Assembly (NCBI RefSeq): GCF_002156385.1
Contig: NZ_MVJM01000003.1
Span: forward strand, 793,504-857,503
Direction: 5' to 3'
DNA length: 64,000 nucleotides
Source of the DNA: Halalkalibacter urbisdiaboli
GTDB lineage: Bacteria; Bacillota; Bacilli; Bacillales; Bacillaceae_D
Shown piece by piece: positions 55,834-64,000 of the stretch; the first letter of the stretch is position 1; each line of letters opens with the position of its first letter. A model generated the notes under the pieces. That model was not told the origin of the DNA. It did not search any database and saw nothing but the letters and a program-made list of their open reading frames with translations. The position numbers and the translations under genes are program-made.

Positions 55834-57606
55834 TTAAACGACGTACTTTTCCGATTTCACCACACGTTCTGCTATTTGCCTTTTTAACCCGATAGTGTTT
55901 GCGGGCGTTCGGCGTGAAAGCTTCTTTAGTATCGATAGCTGCGTTTGCAGCGTATCTCCTGATGCCATAAAAGCCAATGCATTCTTCCCTAATGACTCCA
56001 AGACTTCAAAGGATTCATGAATAAATACCTTTGTCATATTAATTGCATTGGTTGAATGTTCTTCTCCTTTTGTATTTACGATTTTCATTGTTCGAAGGTA
56101 CACACTTTCAATGGCGTAAACTTGGATCATAATATCAGCTAGGTAACTTAACATTTCTTGTTCTTGTTCTAATTTGACTTGATAGGTTTGGACAGCCAAA
56201 CCGCCAATCATTAAGAAGATATTCTTGGCCATAGAAAGTAAATGATGTTCTTGTTCGAGCAACCCTTCAAACGTACGATTAGGTATGAGCGTGAGAAGCT
56301 CAGATTGGAGTGCTTGTGCTTTTTGTAATAAGGGCAGTTCCCCTTTCATTGCTCTTTTAATAAGCGTACCTGGAATGAGTAATCGATTAATTTCATTTGT
56401 TCCTTCAAAAATTCGATTAATACGCGAATCACGATAAATTCGCTCGATTTTATACTCTTGAATAAATCCATACCCACCGTGTATTTGAACTCCTTCATCC
56501 GCTAAAGCGTCTAATGTTTCAGAACCGAAAACTTTATTAATCGAACATTCTATCGCATATTCGGCAATTGCTTTTGCTGAAGCCATGCCTGCTTCCGGAC
56601 TATTAAAATCAATGTCCTTCATACTAGAATCAATCAGGCCAGCTGTACGGTAAACCATACTATCAAGGACATAGGCTTTGATGTTCATTTCTGCTAACTT
56701 TTTGCGTATTAGTGAAAAGGACGAAATTGGTTGAGCAAACTGCTGGCGCTCATTTGCATATTTTGAAGCAAGTTCAACCGTTTCTTTTGATGCACCAAGA
56801 CACCCTGCAGCAAGCTTAAACCGGCCAATATTTAAAATATTAAAGGCGATAAGATGCCCCTTTCCAACCTCCCATAACAAATTTTCAACTGGCACCTTTA
56901 CATCTTCAAGAATGAGCGGACAAGTGGAAGACCCCTTTATCCCCATCTTCTGCTCTTCCGGTCCAATGCTTACCCCTTCCATCGTTCTCTCGACAATAAA
57001 GGTGCTAAAATCGGTTCCATTTACTTTCGCATAGACGATGAAAATATCGGCGAAGCCGGCATTTGTAATAAACTGTTTCGTTCCGTTTAATAGATAATGG
57101 GTACCATCCTCTGATAAGGTAGCGGTCGCTTTTGCACCTAAAGCATCTGAGCCGGAGGACGGTTCAGTTAGGCAATATGCAGCGATTTTACGTCCGCTAG
57201 CCAAATCTGGAAGGTAGTTATTCTTTTGTTCTGTTGTACCGAAATAGACGATTGGCAAAGAACCAATGCCTACATGAGCACCTAGGGAAAGCGCAAAGGA
57301 GGATGCTTTTGCGAGTCGTTCATTAATGAGTGTCGAGCTTACCTTATCAAGGCCAAGCCCTTCATATTGTTCCGGCACATCTGCTCCTAATAGACCCAAG
57401 TCACCTGCTTTTCTTAAAAACTGAATGGTGAGCTCATAATTTAATTTTTCAATCTCTTCATCTTGCGGAAGAACCTCTCCTTCAATAAAATCCTTTGTTG
57501 TTTCGGCAATCATCCGTTGCTCTTCAGAAAAATCCTCTGGTGTCACGATCGAGTTATAATCACCTTCTTCAATGATAAAACTTCCCCCAACTATTTTCTT
57601 TACCAT
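55834..57606 (-). CDS. fadE: Acyl-CoA dehydrogenase
   Basis: 590 aa, near the 594 of B. subtilis FadE. FAD-binding TYCLTEPSSGSDA-type motif (AAYCLTEPSSGSDALGAKA), FITNAGFADIFIVYAK, and the acid/base region IQHGGYGFIQEYKIERIYRD(S)RI with Glu nearby, plus a C-terminal four-helix extension of about 180 residues found in FadE-type enzymes. Performs the first oxidation of beta-oxidation, passing electrons to EtfAB. Third gene of the fadN-fadA-fadE group. Confidence 0.93.
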   Translation of the reverse strand: MVKKIVGGSFIIEEGDYNSIVTPEDFSEEQRMIAETTKDFIEGEVLPQDEEIEKLNYELTIQFLRKAGDLGLLGADVPEQYEGLGLDKVSSTLINERLAKASSFALSLGAHVGIGSLPIVYFGTTEQKNNYLPDLASGRKIAAYCLTEPSSGSDALGAKATATLSEDGTHYLLNGTKQFITNAGFADIFIVYAKVNGTDFSTFIVERTMEGVSIGPEEQKMGIKGSSTCPLILEDVKVPVENLLWEVGKGHLIAFNILNIGRFKLAAGCLGASKETVELASKYANERQQFAQPISSFSLIRKKLAEMNIKAYVLDSMVYRTAGLIDSSMKDIDFNSPEAGMASAKAIAEYAIECSINKVFGSETLDALADEGVQIHGGYGFIQEYKIERIYRDSRINRIFEGTNEINRLLIPGTLIKRAMKGELPLLQKAQALQSELLTLIPNRTFEGLLEQEHHLLSMAKNIFLMIGGLAVQTYQVKLEQEQEMLSYLADIMIQVYAIESVYLRTMKIVNTKGEEHSTNAINMTKVFIHESFEVLESLGKNALAFMASGDTLQTQLSILKKLSRRTPANTIGLKRQIAERVVKSEKYVV

Positions 57607-57692
57607 GAAGCGTTCCCCCTTACGATAAATGTCTCAGATGCATGAAGTTTAAACGGACTACATTCATTTGTTAACGGAAGGATTTGTTGTAA

Positions 57693-58877
57693 TCAATCTG
57701 GATAAACCTCAAACACTCCAGCAGCTCCCATCCCGCCACCAATGCACATTGAAACAACTCCGTAGCCACCTCCACGACGCTTTAGCTCGTAGATTAATGT
57801 CGAGGTTAGCTTCGTTCCCGTACATCCAAGTGGGTGACCTAAAGCAATGCCTCCACCATTAACATTCACCTTCTCGTCATCGATGTTTAATGCTCGAATA
57901 ACCTGTAAGCACTGTGAAGCAAATGCTTCATTTATCTCAAAAATGTTAACGTCCTTCTCATTAATCCCGGCCATTTGTAGTGCTTTTGGGATCGCTTTAA
58001 TTGGACCAACCCCCATAATCTCTGGTTCTACTCCAGCGAGGGCGAATGATTTGAAGCCTGCCAACGGTTTCAGACCAAGCTGATTAGCTCTCTCCCTACT
58101 CATAATGACACATGCTGCAGCTCCGTCACTCATTTGTGATGAATTTCCGGCCGTCACGGAACCGCCCTGCTTGAAAGCGGGTTTGAGTCCAGACAGTACA
58201 TCTGCGGTTGTATGAGGCCGCACTCCTTCGTCGGTATCAACAACGAGTTCTTTTTCCAAGCGCATTCCGAGTTTATCGACGCCTTTTTGTATAATAGGAA
58301 CAGGAACGATTTCATCTTTAAAATAGCCGGCCTGCACCGCAACTGCCGCTTTGTGGTGGCTCGCAGCCGCAAAGCGATCCTGATCAATTCGTGAAACGTT
58401 AAAACGCTGGGCTACTTCTTCAGCTGTAAACCCCATGCCCATGTAGACTTCTGGCATTTCCTCGACGATGTTAGGATGGGGAGAAAGCTTAAATCCCGTC
58501 ATCGGCACGTGGCTCATACTCTCGATTCCACCAGCGATAACAACCTCAGCATGCCCAAGCATCACCCGCTCAGCTGCAAAGGCAATTGATTGTAAGCCTG
58601 AGGAGCAAAATCGGTTAATCGTAAGTGCGGGTGTTGTTACAGGAAAGCCCGCGTACAGACTAATAATTCTTGCGACGTTTAAGCCTTGCTCCCCTTCTGG
58701 CATGGCACAGCCAATAATCACATCCTCTACATCGTCTTTTTTTAAGCCGGGTGCACGTGCGATCACAGCATCTAATACGGTTTTCCCTAAATCCTCGATA
58801 CGAGTTTGTGCAAAGACCCCTTTTTTCGCCTTTCCAACCGGTGTTCTTGCAATCGATACAATTACTGCTTCTTTCAT
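57693..58877 (-). CDS. fadA: Acetyl-CoA C-acyltransferase (3-ketoacyl-CoA thiolase)
   Basis: 394 aa thiolase. Acyl-accepting Cys in NRFCSSGLQSIA (near 93), His in VNVNGGGIALGHPLG, and the second Cys in VSMCIGGGMG. It splits 3-ketoacyl-CoA into acetyl-CoA and a shortened acyl-CoA and works with FadN. ATG 58877 is 6 bp from GAGAGGTG; GTG 58886 overlaps that site. fadN ends 22 bp upstream. Confidence 0.94.
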   Translation of the reverse strand: MKEAVIVSIARTPVGKAKKGVFAQTRIEDLGKTVLDAVIARAPGLKKDDVEDVIIGCAMPEGEQGLNVARIISLYAGFPVTTPALTINRFCSSGLQSIAFAAERVMLGHAEVVIAGGIESMSHVPMTGFKLSPHPNIVEEMPEVYMGMGFTAEEVAQRFNVSRIDQDRFAAASHHKAAVAVQAGYFKDEIVPVPIIQKGVDKLGMRLEKELVVDTDEGVRPHTTADVLSGLKPAFKQGGSVTAGNSSQMSDGAAACVIMSRERANQLGLKPLAGFKSFALAGVEPEIMGVGPIKAIPKALQMAGINEKDVNIFEINEAFASQCLQVIRALNIDDEKVNVNGGGIALGHPLGCTGTKLTSTLIYELKRRGGGYGVVSMCIGGGMGAAGVFEVYPD

Positions 58878-58899
58878 CTTATTCACCTCTCAAATCGTC

Positions 58900-61293
58900 C
58901 TAATTTCTAAGCGGTTTTCCCTTCGACAACATGTGTTGCATCCTTTGCTGAGTTTTCGGTTCGCCACATAAACTTAAAAAGGCTTCACGCTCGAGGTCCA
59001 GCATATATTGCTCACTTACCATAGTCCCTGCTGGTACGTCACCCCCTGCTAATACATGGGCAAGTTTGTTCGCAATCAAATGGTCATGGTCACTGATATG
59101 CCCTGCTAATTTCATTTGATAGGCACCTAGCTGCATCACCGCTTTTCCTTCTCTTCCTACTACACGAATATCATTAATCGGTTTCGTTTCATACCTTTGA
59201 GCAAGCTGCATGGCGATTTGTTTCGCTTCATAAATTAAATGATCGTGATTATAAACAACAAAATCAGAATCACGCATATACCCTAATTTTTTCGCCTCTG
59301 GAGCACTTGTCGACACTTTAGCAGTTCCGATGGTTTCAAAAATGGTGTTTACAAATGGCTGTAAATCAACTTGGTGATTCGTGATAGAACCACTAAGACG
59401 TGAGATGAGCTCCTTACAGCCACCGCCTGCAGGGATTAACCCAACACCAACTTCAACAAGACCGTAGTATGTTTCAGCAGAGGCAACAACCCGGTCTGCT
59501 GGAAGACAAATTTCAACTCCACCTCCTAATGTCATTCGATGAGGAGCCGCGATGACGGGCTTTTCAAATTGTTTTAGCCTAGACATCGTGTTCTGGAACT
59601 TGCGAATAATGTAGTCAACTTCATCCCATTCCTCATCTTGGGCTTCCATTAAAAGCATCATTAAATTAGCGCCGACGCAAAAATTACGCCCTTGATTTGC
59701 AATGATTAGACCTTCATAATTTTGGCGAACTTCCTCAAGACTTTGTTCGACCATTAAGAGAATATCTGCCCCAATGGCGTTGTTTGGTGAGTGGAATTCA
59801 AGACAAGCTATCCCATCACCAAGGTCAAGCAGACTTGCCCCGTTGTTTGACTTAATGACTTTGTTTTGTTCTTTTAAAGTTTGAAGCGAAATGACTTCTG
59901 GGTTTTCTTCAAGCTGTTTGTACTGGCCATTTGATGAGAAAAAAACAGTACCTTGCCTTTTTGAATAAAAAGATTCATTCCCCGCAGCAATCCAATCCTT
60001 TACCCACTTAGGTACAGTGAGCCCATCTGCTTCCATTCGTAAAACTGATTTTTTTAATCCGATGGCATCCCATGTTTCAAACGGACCTAGCTCCCAGCTA
60101 AAACCCCACTTCATGGCTTTATCAATTTCTACAATTGAATCAGAAATTTCACCAGCTTTTTCTGCTGAATAAAGGAGGACGTACTTCAAAACATTCCATG
60201 CTAATTCTGAGTACTGGTCATGACCGTTTAGAAGAGCATTGAGTTTTCCCCTCGTTCCTTTCGTTAACTTTGCCGCCTCGAGTGATGCTCCGACTACTTT
60301 TTGTTGCGGACGATGCTCCATTGATTCAAGGTTTAGCGAATAAATTTTTTTATGGTTACCGTTTTTAATCTTTTTATAAAAACCTTGCCCTGTTTTTTCG
60401 CCAAGCCATCCTTTCGCTACCATCCTTCTTAAGAACTCAGGTACATCAAAAACGGCCTTTTCCCCTTCATCGGTTACTTTTTCATACACGTTATTCGCTA
60501 CATATAAAAAAGTATCGAGACCAACGATGTCTAATGTTCGAAATGTTGCACTTTTCGGGCGCCCCATGATGGGACCTGTCACGTTATCAATTTCTTCAAC
60601 GGTATAGCCTTTCTCCACCATTTCTCGAAGTGTGACAAGAATGCCGTATGTTGCAATCCGGTTGCCGATAAAGTTAGGAGTATCTTTTGCGATTACGACG
60701 CCTTTTCCGAGTCTTTTTTCGCAAAATTCTTGCATAAAGCTAACAACTTCCGGCAATGTTTGCTGCCCTGGGATGATTTCAAGAAGCTTCATGTATCGTG
60801 GAGGATTAAAAAAATGTGTACCTAAGAAATAATGTTTGAATGAATGGCTTCGTTCTTCCACCATGGCATTTATCGAGATCCCCGATGTATTAGAGCTTAC
60901 GATGGTTCCTTCCTGCCATACACTTTCAATCTGTTTATAGACCTGCTTCTTAATAGTGATGTTTTCGACCACCACTTCAATAATCCAATCCACTTCCTTT
61001 AAACGCTCTATATGATCCTCAATATTACCGGGAGTAATTAGTGCGCTATTTTCATCAACATAAAGAGGTGCAGGCCTCCTTTTCTTTAAATGGTTAATCG
61101 CATTGACAGCTAGTCGATTACGTACCTCTACGCTTTTTAATGTTAGTCCTTTTGCTTCCTCCTCTTTCGTTAGTTGAGTTGGGACGATATCAAGTAAGTG
61201 ACAGGGGACGCCGACGTTAGCTAAGTGGGCTGCGATACTTGCCCCCATAACCCCCGATCCAATTACTGCTGCATGACGAATTTGTCTTGGCAT
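58900..61293 (-). CDS. fadN: 3-hydroxyacyl-CoA dehydrogenase / enoyl-CoA hydratase
   Basis: 797 aa. The N-terminal 3-hydroxyacyl-CoA dehydrogenase starts with the NAD site VIGSGVMGASIAAHLA and contains SSNTSGISINAMVEE and HFFNPPRYMKLLEI. The C-terminal crotonase part (about 480-700) has the oxyanion hole RNFCVGANLMMLL and PHRMTLGGGVEICL. This order is the FadN arrangement and the reverse of E. coli FadB. AAGGAGG precedes ATG 61293, 2 bp after fadF ends. Confidence 0.94.
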   Translation of the reverse strand: MPRQIRHAAVIGSGVMGASIAAHLANVGVPCHLLDIVPTQLTKEEEAKGLTLKSVEVRNRLAVNAINHLKKRRPAPLYVDENSALITPGNIEDHIERLKEVDWIIEVVVENITIKKQVYKQIESVWQEGTIVSSNTSGISINAMVEERSHSFKHYFLGTHFFNPPRYMKLLEIIPGQQTLPEVVSFMQEFCEKRLGKGVVIAKDTPNFIGNRIATYGILVTLREMVEKGYTVEEIDNVTGPIMGRPKSATFRTLDIVGLDTFLYVANNVYEKVTDEGEKAVFDVPEFLRRMVAKGWLGEKTGQGFYKKIKNGNHKKIYSLNLESMEHRPQQKVVGASLEAAKLTKGTRGKLNALLNGHDQYSELAWNVLKYVLLYSAEKAGEISDSIVEIDKAMKWGFSWELGPFETWDAIGLKKSVLRMEADGLTVPKWVKDWIAAGNESFYSKRQGTVFFSSNGQYKQLEENPEVISLQTLKEQNKVIKSNNGASLLDLGDGIACLEFHSPNNAIGADILLMVEQSLEEVRQNYEGLIIANQGRNFCVGANLMMLLMEAQDEEWDEVDYIIRKFQNTMSRLKQFEKPVIAAPHRMTLGGGVEICLPADRVVASAETYYGLVEVGVGLIPAGGGCKELISRLSGSITNHQVDLQPFVNTIFETIGTAKVSTSAPEAKKLGYMRDSDFVVYNHDHLIYEAKQIAMQLAQRYETKPINDIRVVGREGKAVMQLGAYQMKLAGHISDHDHLIANKLAHVLAGGDVPAGTMVSEQYMLDLEREAFLSLCGEPKTQQRMQHMLSKGKPLRN

Positions 61294-61295
61294 AG

Positions 61296-63467
61296 TTAAG
61301 CCTCCTTTTTAGATAAGCCTTCATTGTACAAGTCTTCAAAAACGGCTTGCTCTAATATTTCAGCGATGTCTTTTGCTTTTACAAGTTCATCTGTTTCCGT
61401 TGCCTTAGTCCCATCCTCGAGCATGGTGAGACAAAATGGACAGGCACTACTAATAACCGTTGGATTCAGTTGAAGTGCCTGTTCTGTTCGAGCTAGATTG
61501 ACCCGTTTTCCAGCAGTTTCCTCCATCCACATCATTCCTCCACCAGCACCACAGCACATGCCATTATCACGGTTTCGCTCCATCTCTAGTAAGATTAATC
61601 CCTTGATGGATCGTAGAATATCTCGAGGCTGTTCATAAATATTGTTATAGCGACCTAGGTAACATGAATCATGGTACGTAATACGTTCGTTCACTTGATA
61701 TTTAGGGGTCAGTCTTCCTTCTTTCACCAATTCACTTAGTAGCTCTGTATGATGATAAACCTCCACTCCTTCTAATCCGAAATCAGGGTATTCATTTTTT
61801 AATGTATTGAATGTGTGAGGACAAGCCGTGACAATTTTTTGGACACCGTATTTCTGAAAGGTCTCAATATTCTCCATGCACAGCTGCTGAAACAATAATT
61901 CATTCCCCATTCTTCTCGGGGTATCACCTGAATTTTTTTCTTCATTTCCAAGAATGGCAAAATTAACGCCCGCTTCGTTTAGTAGTCTTGCAAAAGAACG
62001 TGAGACTTTCAGACTTCGATTATCATAGGAACCCATTGAACCGACAAAATAAAGAATTTCAAAATCAGGATTATCTTTAACGGTTGGGACGGGCACTCCA
62101 TCTATCCATTCCGTCCACTTGCTGCGGTCCTTTCGATTGATTCCCCATGGATTCCCTTGTCGTTCTATGTTTTGCATAGCACGCTGCCCTTCATGTGGGA
62201 CCCGCCCCTCCATTAGAAGCAAGTGTCGACGTAAATCAATAATTTTATCAACATGCTCATTACCAACTGGACATTGGTCTTCACAGTTACGGCAAGTTGT
62301 ACAAGCCCAAATTTCATCTTCAGTTATAACATCGCCAACAAGTTCAATTTCAGTTATATTTTTTTCACACGTCTTCCACATTGTTTCCTGTATGCTCATC
62401 GTAGGTAGAATGGACGTAATTTGTTCATTCCCCCAATAAACGGGCTTCTTTTGAGCAGCCGAGTGTTGAACAATATGTGAGTCGCTGCTTTCAAACGCAA
62501 ACGAAGGCACCCATGGAGTTTTAGAAGTAATGGCAGCTCCTTTTTCTGTTAAATGATCACGCAACTTCACAATAAGATGCATCGGAGATAGAACCTTCCC
62601 TGTATTTGACGCAGGACAAGAGTTGGTACAGCGACCACATTCAACGCAAGCATAGAAATCGAGCATTTGATGCTGAGTAAAGTCTTCAATTTTACCAACA
62701 CCGAACGATTCGGCTTCCTCATCTTCAAGATCTAGTTTCCGTAACCGACCAATAGGTTCCGTTCGTTTTAATAAAAGATTTAGAGGAGCAACAAGGATGT
62801 GAAAGTGCTTCGACTGAGGAACATAAACGAGAAATGCAAGCAGAATAAGTAAATGAGCCCACCAAAAGGTATAAAAGAAGCTGGTTGCTACGATTGCGTT
62901 CATTCCAGTAAAAGGGGCTGCGATAAGTGAGGTAATCGGGGCATACCATGAAAAGGTCGCTTCATGTAGCACTCGTTCAAAGGCAAGTGTAAATAGAACC
63001 GTGAGCATTAAAGAAAAAATAAAGTAGATTACGACGCTTGGTTTCTTCCCTCTTTTCAAACGAGGTAGTTTCTCAGCGTAGCGTCTATAGGCAGCATAAC
63101 CTACGGCAAGAAAAATGAGGAGGACAGTTACTTCCTGTATGAATCCAAACACGTGATAACCTGGTAAAGGTAGTCGTTCTATTCCAAGTCCCTTTACGAT
63201 AATATCTAGTGCGCCAAATTGAAGAATAATAAAACCATAGAAAATTAATACATGCATGATCCCACTTTTACGATCCTTCAATAGTTTCTTTTGACCTAAC
63301 ACTTGAGTTATAAAAATGTTGAAGCGTTCATGCCAGTTTTTTTCAATCTCAAACTTTTTTCCAAGCTTAATGTATAAATAGCGATGGTAGATAACTTTCA
63401 TAAATAAATACAAGCTGTAAGCGCTTACAATAGAAAACGCTAAAAATTGTACCCATTGCCAAGCCAC
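61296..63467 (-). CDS. fadF: Membrane Fe-S oxidoreductase FadF (YwjF-like)
   Basis: 723 aa. Six membrane helices (1-235, nitrate-reductase-gamma-like) precede two ferredoxin clusters (CVECGRCTNSCP, and CTTCRNCEDQCP) and two CCG domains (ending in ACPHTFNTL, DSCYLGRYNN, MCCGAGGG, and ACPFCLTM). Such proteins accept electrons from Etf and pass them to menaquinone. Here fadF leads the fadN-fadA-fadE operon, with etfB divergent, which fits electron exit from acyl-CoA dehydrogenase. GTG 63467 has AAAGGA 10 bp upstream. Confidence 0.9.
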   Translation of the reverse strand: MAWQWVQFLAFSIVSAYSLYLFMKVIYHRYLYIKLGKKFEIEKNWHERFNIFITQVLGQKKLLKDRKSGIMHVLIFYGFIILQFGALDIIVKGLGIERLPLPGYHVFGFIQEVTVLLIFLAVGYAAYRRYAEKLPRLKRGKKPSVVIYFIFSLMLTVLFTLAFERVLHEATFSWYAPITSLIAAPFTGMNAIVATSFFYTFWWAHLLILLAFLVYVPQSKHFHILVAPLNLLLKRTEPIGRLRKLDLEDEEAESFGVGKIEDFTQHQMLDFYACVECGRCTNSCPASNTGKVLSPMHLIVKLRDHLTEKGAAITSKTPWVPSFAFESSDSHIVQHSAAQKKPVYWGNEQITSILPTMSIQETMWKTCEKNITEIELVGDVITEDEIWACTTCRNCEDQCPVGNEHVDKIIDLRRHLLLMEGRVPHEGQRAMQNIERQGNPWGINRKDRSKWTEWIDGVPVPTVKDNPDFEILYFVGSMGSYDNRSLKVSRSFARLLNEAGVNFAILGNEEKNSGDTPRRMGNELLFQQLCMENIETFQKYGVQKIVTACPHTFNTLKNEYPDFGLEGVEVYHHTELLSELVKEGRLTPKYQVNERITYHDSCYLGRYNNIYEQPRDILRSIKGLILLEMERNRDNGMCCGAGGGMMWMEETAGKRVNLARTEQALQLNPTVISSACPFCLTMLEDGTKATETDELVKAKDIAEILEQAVFEDLYNEGLSKKEA

Positions 63468-63620
63468 AAAAAATCAGTCCTTTCATGGATATAGCTTAAT
63501 TATGTGCATAGGGAGTCTTTCCCCTACCCTCAATAACAATAAAGGTGTTATGTTGTGTTGATTTACTTATATTTAAAAAGCTTTTGAATTATGCCATTTT
63601 CTATGCAACTTAAAAATTAG

Positions 63621-63644
63621 TGAATGAGTAGCGAAACTCTTTCA
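63621..63644. promoter_or_regulatory. Inverted repeat between fadF and etfB, FadR-like operator candidate
   Basis: TGAATGAGT (63621-63629) and ACTCTTTCA (63636-63644) are complementary at 8 of 9 positions with a 6-bp spacer. The left half resembles the TGAATGA half of Bacillus FadR boxes, but the spacing is wider. It could control both divergent transcripts. Confidence 0.45.
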
Positions 63645-63722
63645 TACGATTATGTAAATGTTTTCATTTTGTTGCGTGCTAGCTAGGACGAAAATTGTAA
63701 CCATTTGAAAGGAGAATGATCG

Positions 63723-64000
63723 ATGAACATTTATGTCATCATGAAACAAACCTTTGACACCGAGGAAAAAATCATCATTGAAAACGGGAACGTTTCTGAG
63801 GATGAGGTACAGTTCGTCATCAATCCTTATGATGAGTATGCTGTCGAGGAAGCCATTCAACTAAGAGATCAATTTGGCGGTAATGTATGTGTAATCTCAG
63901 TTGGCCCTAAGCGTTCTGCGGAAGCATTAAAAACAGCCTTAGCTATGGGAGCTGATGAAGCTGTCCTTATATCTGACGAAAGAATGTCTGCAGATGAATA
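63723..64000 (+). CDS. etfB: Electron transfer flavoprotein beta subunit (start only)
   Basis: The first 92 residues are in the window; the gene runs off the end. MNIYVIMKQTFDTEEKI, VINPYDEYAVEEAIQLRD and VCVISVGPKRSAEALKTALA-MGADEAVLI match EtfB. With EtfA (expected next) it carries electrons from acyl-CoA dehydrogenases, here FadE, to FadF. AAAGGAG lies 8 bp before ATG 63723. Divergent from fadF. Confidence 0.93.
   Translation, partial: MNIYVIMKQTFDTEEKIIIENGNVSEDEVQFVINPYDEYAVEEAIQLRDQFGGNVCVISVGPKRSAEALKTALAMGADEAVLISDERMSADE

Noticed and set aside
58468-58971. 167-codon frame on + across fadA
   Set aside because: Antisense to a highly conserved thiolase.

Overview
The window comes from a low-GC, spore-forming member of the Bacillaceae. 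CotD-type spore coat protein, GpsB, YpsA, type B RNase P RNA, ParE/ParC, Spx, FadN-FadA-FadE and a Bacillus-type dif site all point there. A GH11 xylanase with a CBM36-like domain, an endo-arabinanase and a giant pectinesterase/pectate lyase suggest a soil or plant-litter organism, probably of the alkaliphilic Bacillus type; that last point is inference.

The window spans the chromosome terminus. Genes from 1 to about 25 kb lie mostly on + and genes from about 30 to 63.5 kb mostly on -, so both arms are read in the direction of replication towards the middle. A 28-bp dif site with the Bacillus consensus lies at 30126-30153, and parE-parC sits nearby. A XerS-like tyrosine recombinase gene lies between this dif and a second 28-bp site (31374-31401) with the 11-6-11 layout of a Xer core. 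The second site covers the -35 box of the recombinase promoter.

Layout. 0.2-4.2 kb: small membrane peptide, cotD, ypsA, gpsB, RNase H-like gene, rnpB, RlmL-like methylase. 4.2-14 kb: HD-GYP phosphodiesterase behind a structured leader, DUF2564 protein, M32 carboxypeptidase, chemoreceptor, LysR regulator, ketopantoate reductase, aldo/keto reductase, CoA-binding protein. 14.4-18.8 kb: parE-parC. 18.9-21.8 kb: arabinanase and a YoaS/YozG/YoaT-like group. 22-24.8 kb: SAM-I riboswitch with an MsrA-like protein that lacks the catalytic cysteine, ZTP riboswitch with a beta-lactamase-fold hydrolase, and a frameshifted phosphotransferase. 25.2-29.9 kb: xylanase, Usp-SulP pair, remnant of a cyclopropane-fatty-acid synthase, c-di-GMP-I riboswitch with a 102-aa protein, and a 117-aa protein. 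30-37 kb: dif, recombinase and the 1746-aa pectinase with a cre site upstream.

37-47 kb is a mostly minus-strand block for copper handling and cytochrome c/oxidase assembly: a Met-rich secreted protein, a SHOCT protein, a CopC-CopD fusion, several tiny membrane proteins (two of them only 46 aa), a two-component system, CcdA, CtaG and a ResA-like thioredoxin. 47-54 kb holds housekeeping and stress genes: luciferase-like oxidoreductase, MFS exporter, NRDE protein, Spx, Rrf2 regulator and a membrane-anchored cupredoxin. 54-64 kb is the fatty-acid beta-oxidation block lcfA, fadE, fadA, fadN and fadF on -, with divergent etfB running off the end; FadF and Etf are the likely electron path from acyl-CoA dehydrogenase to the quinone pool.
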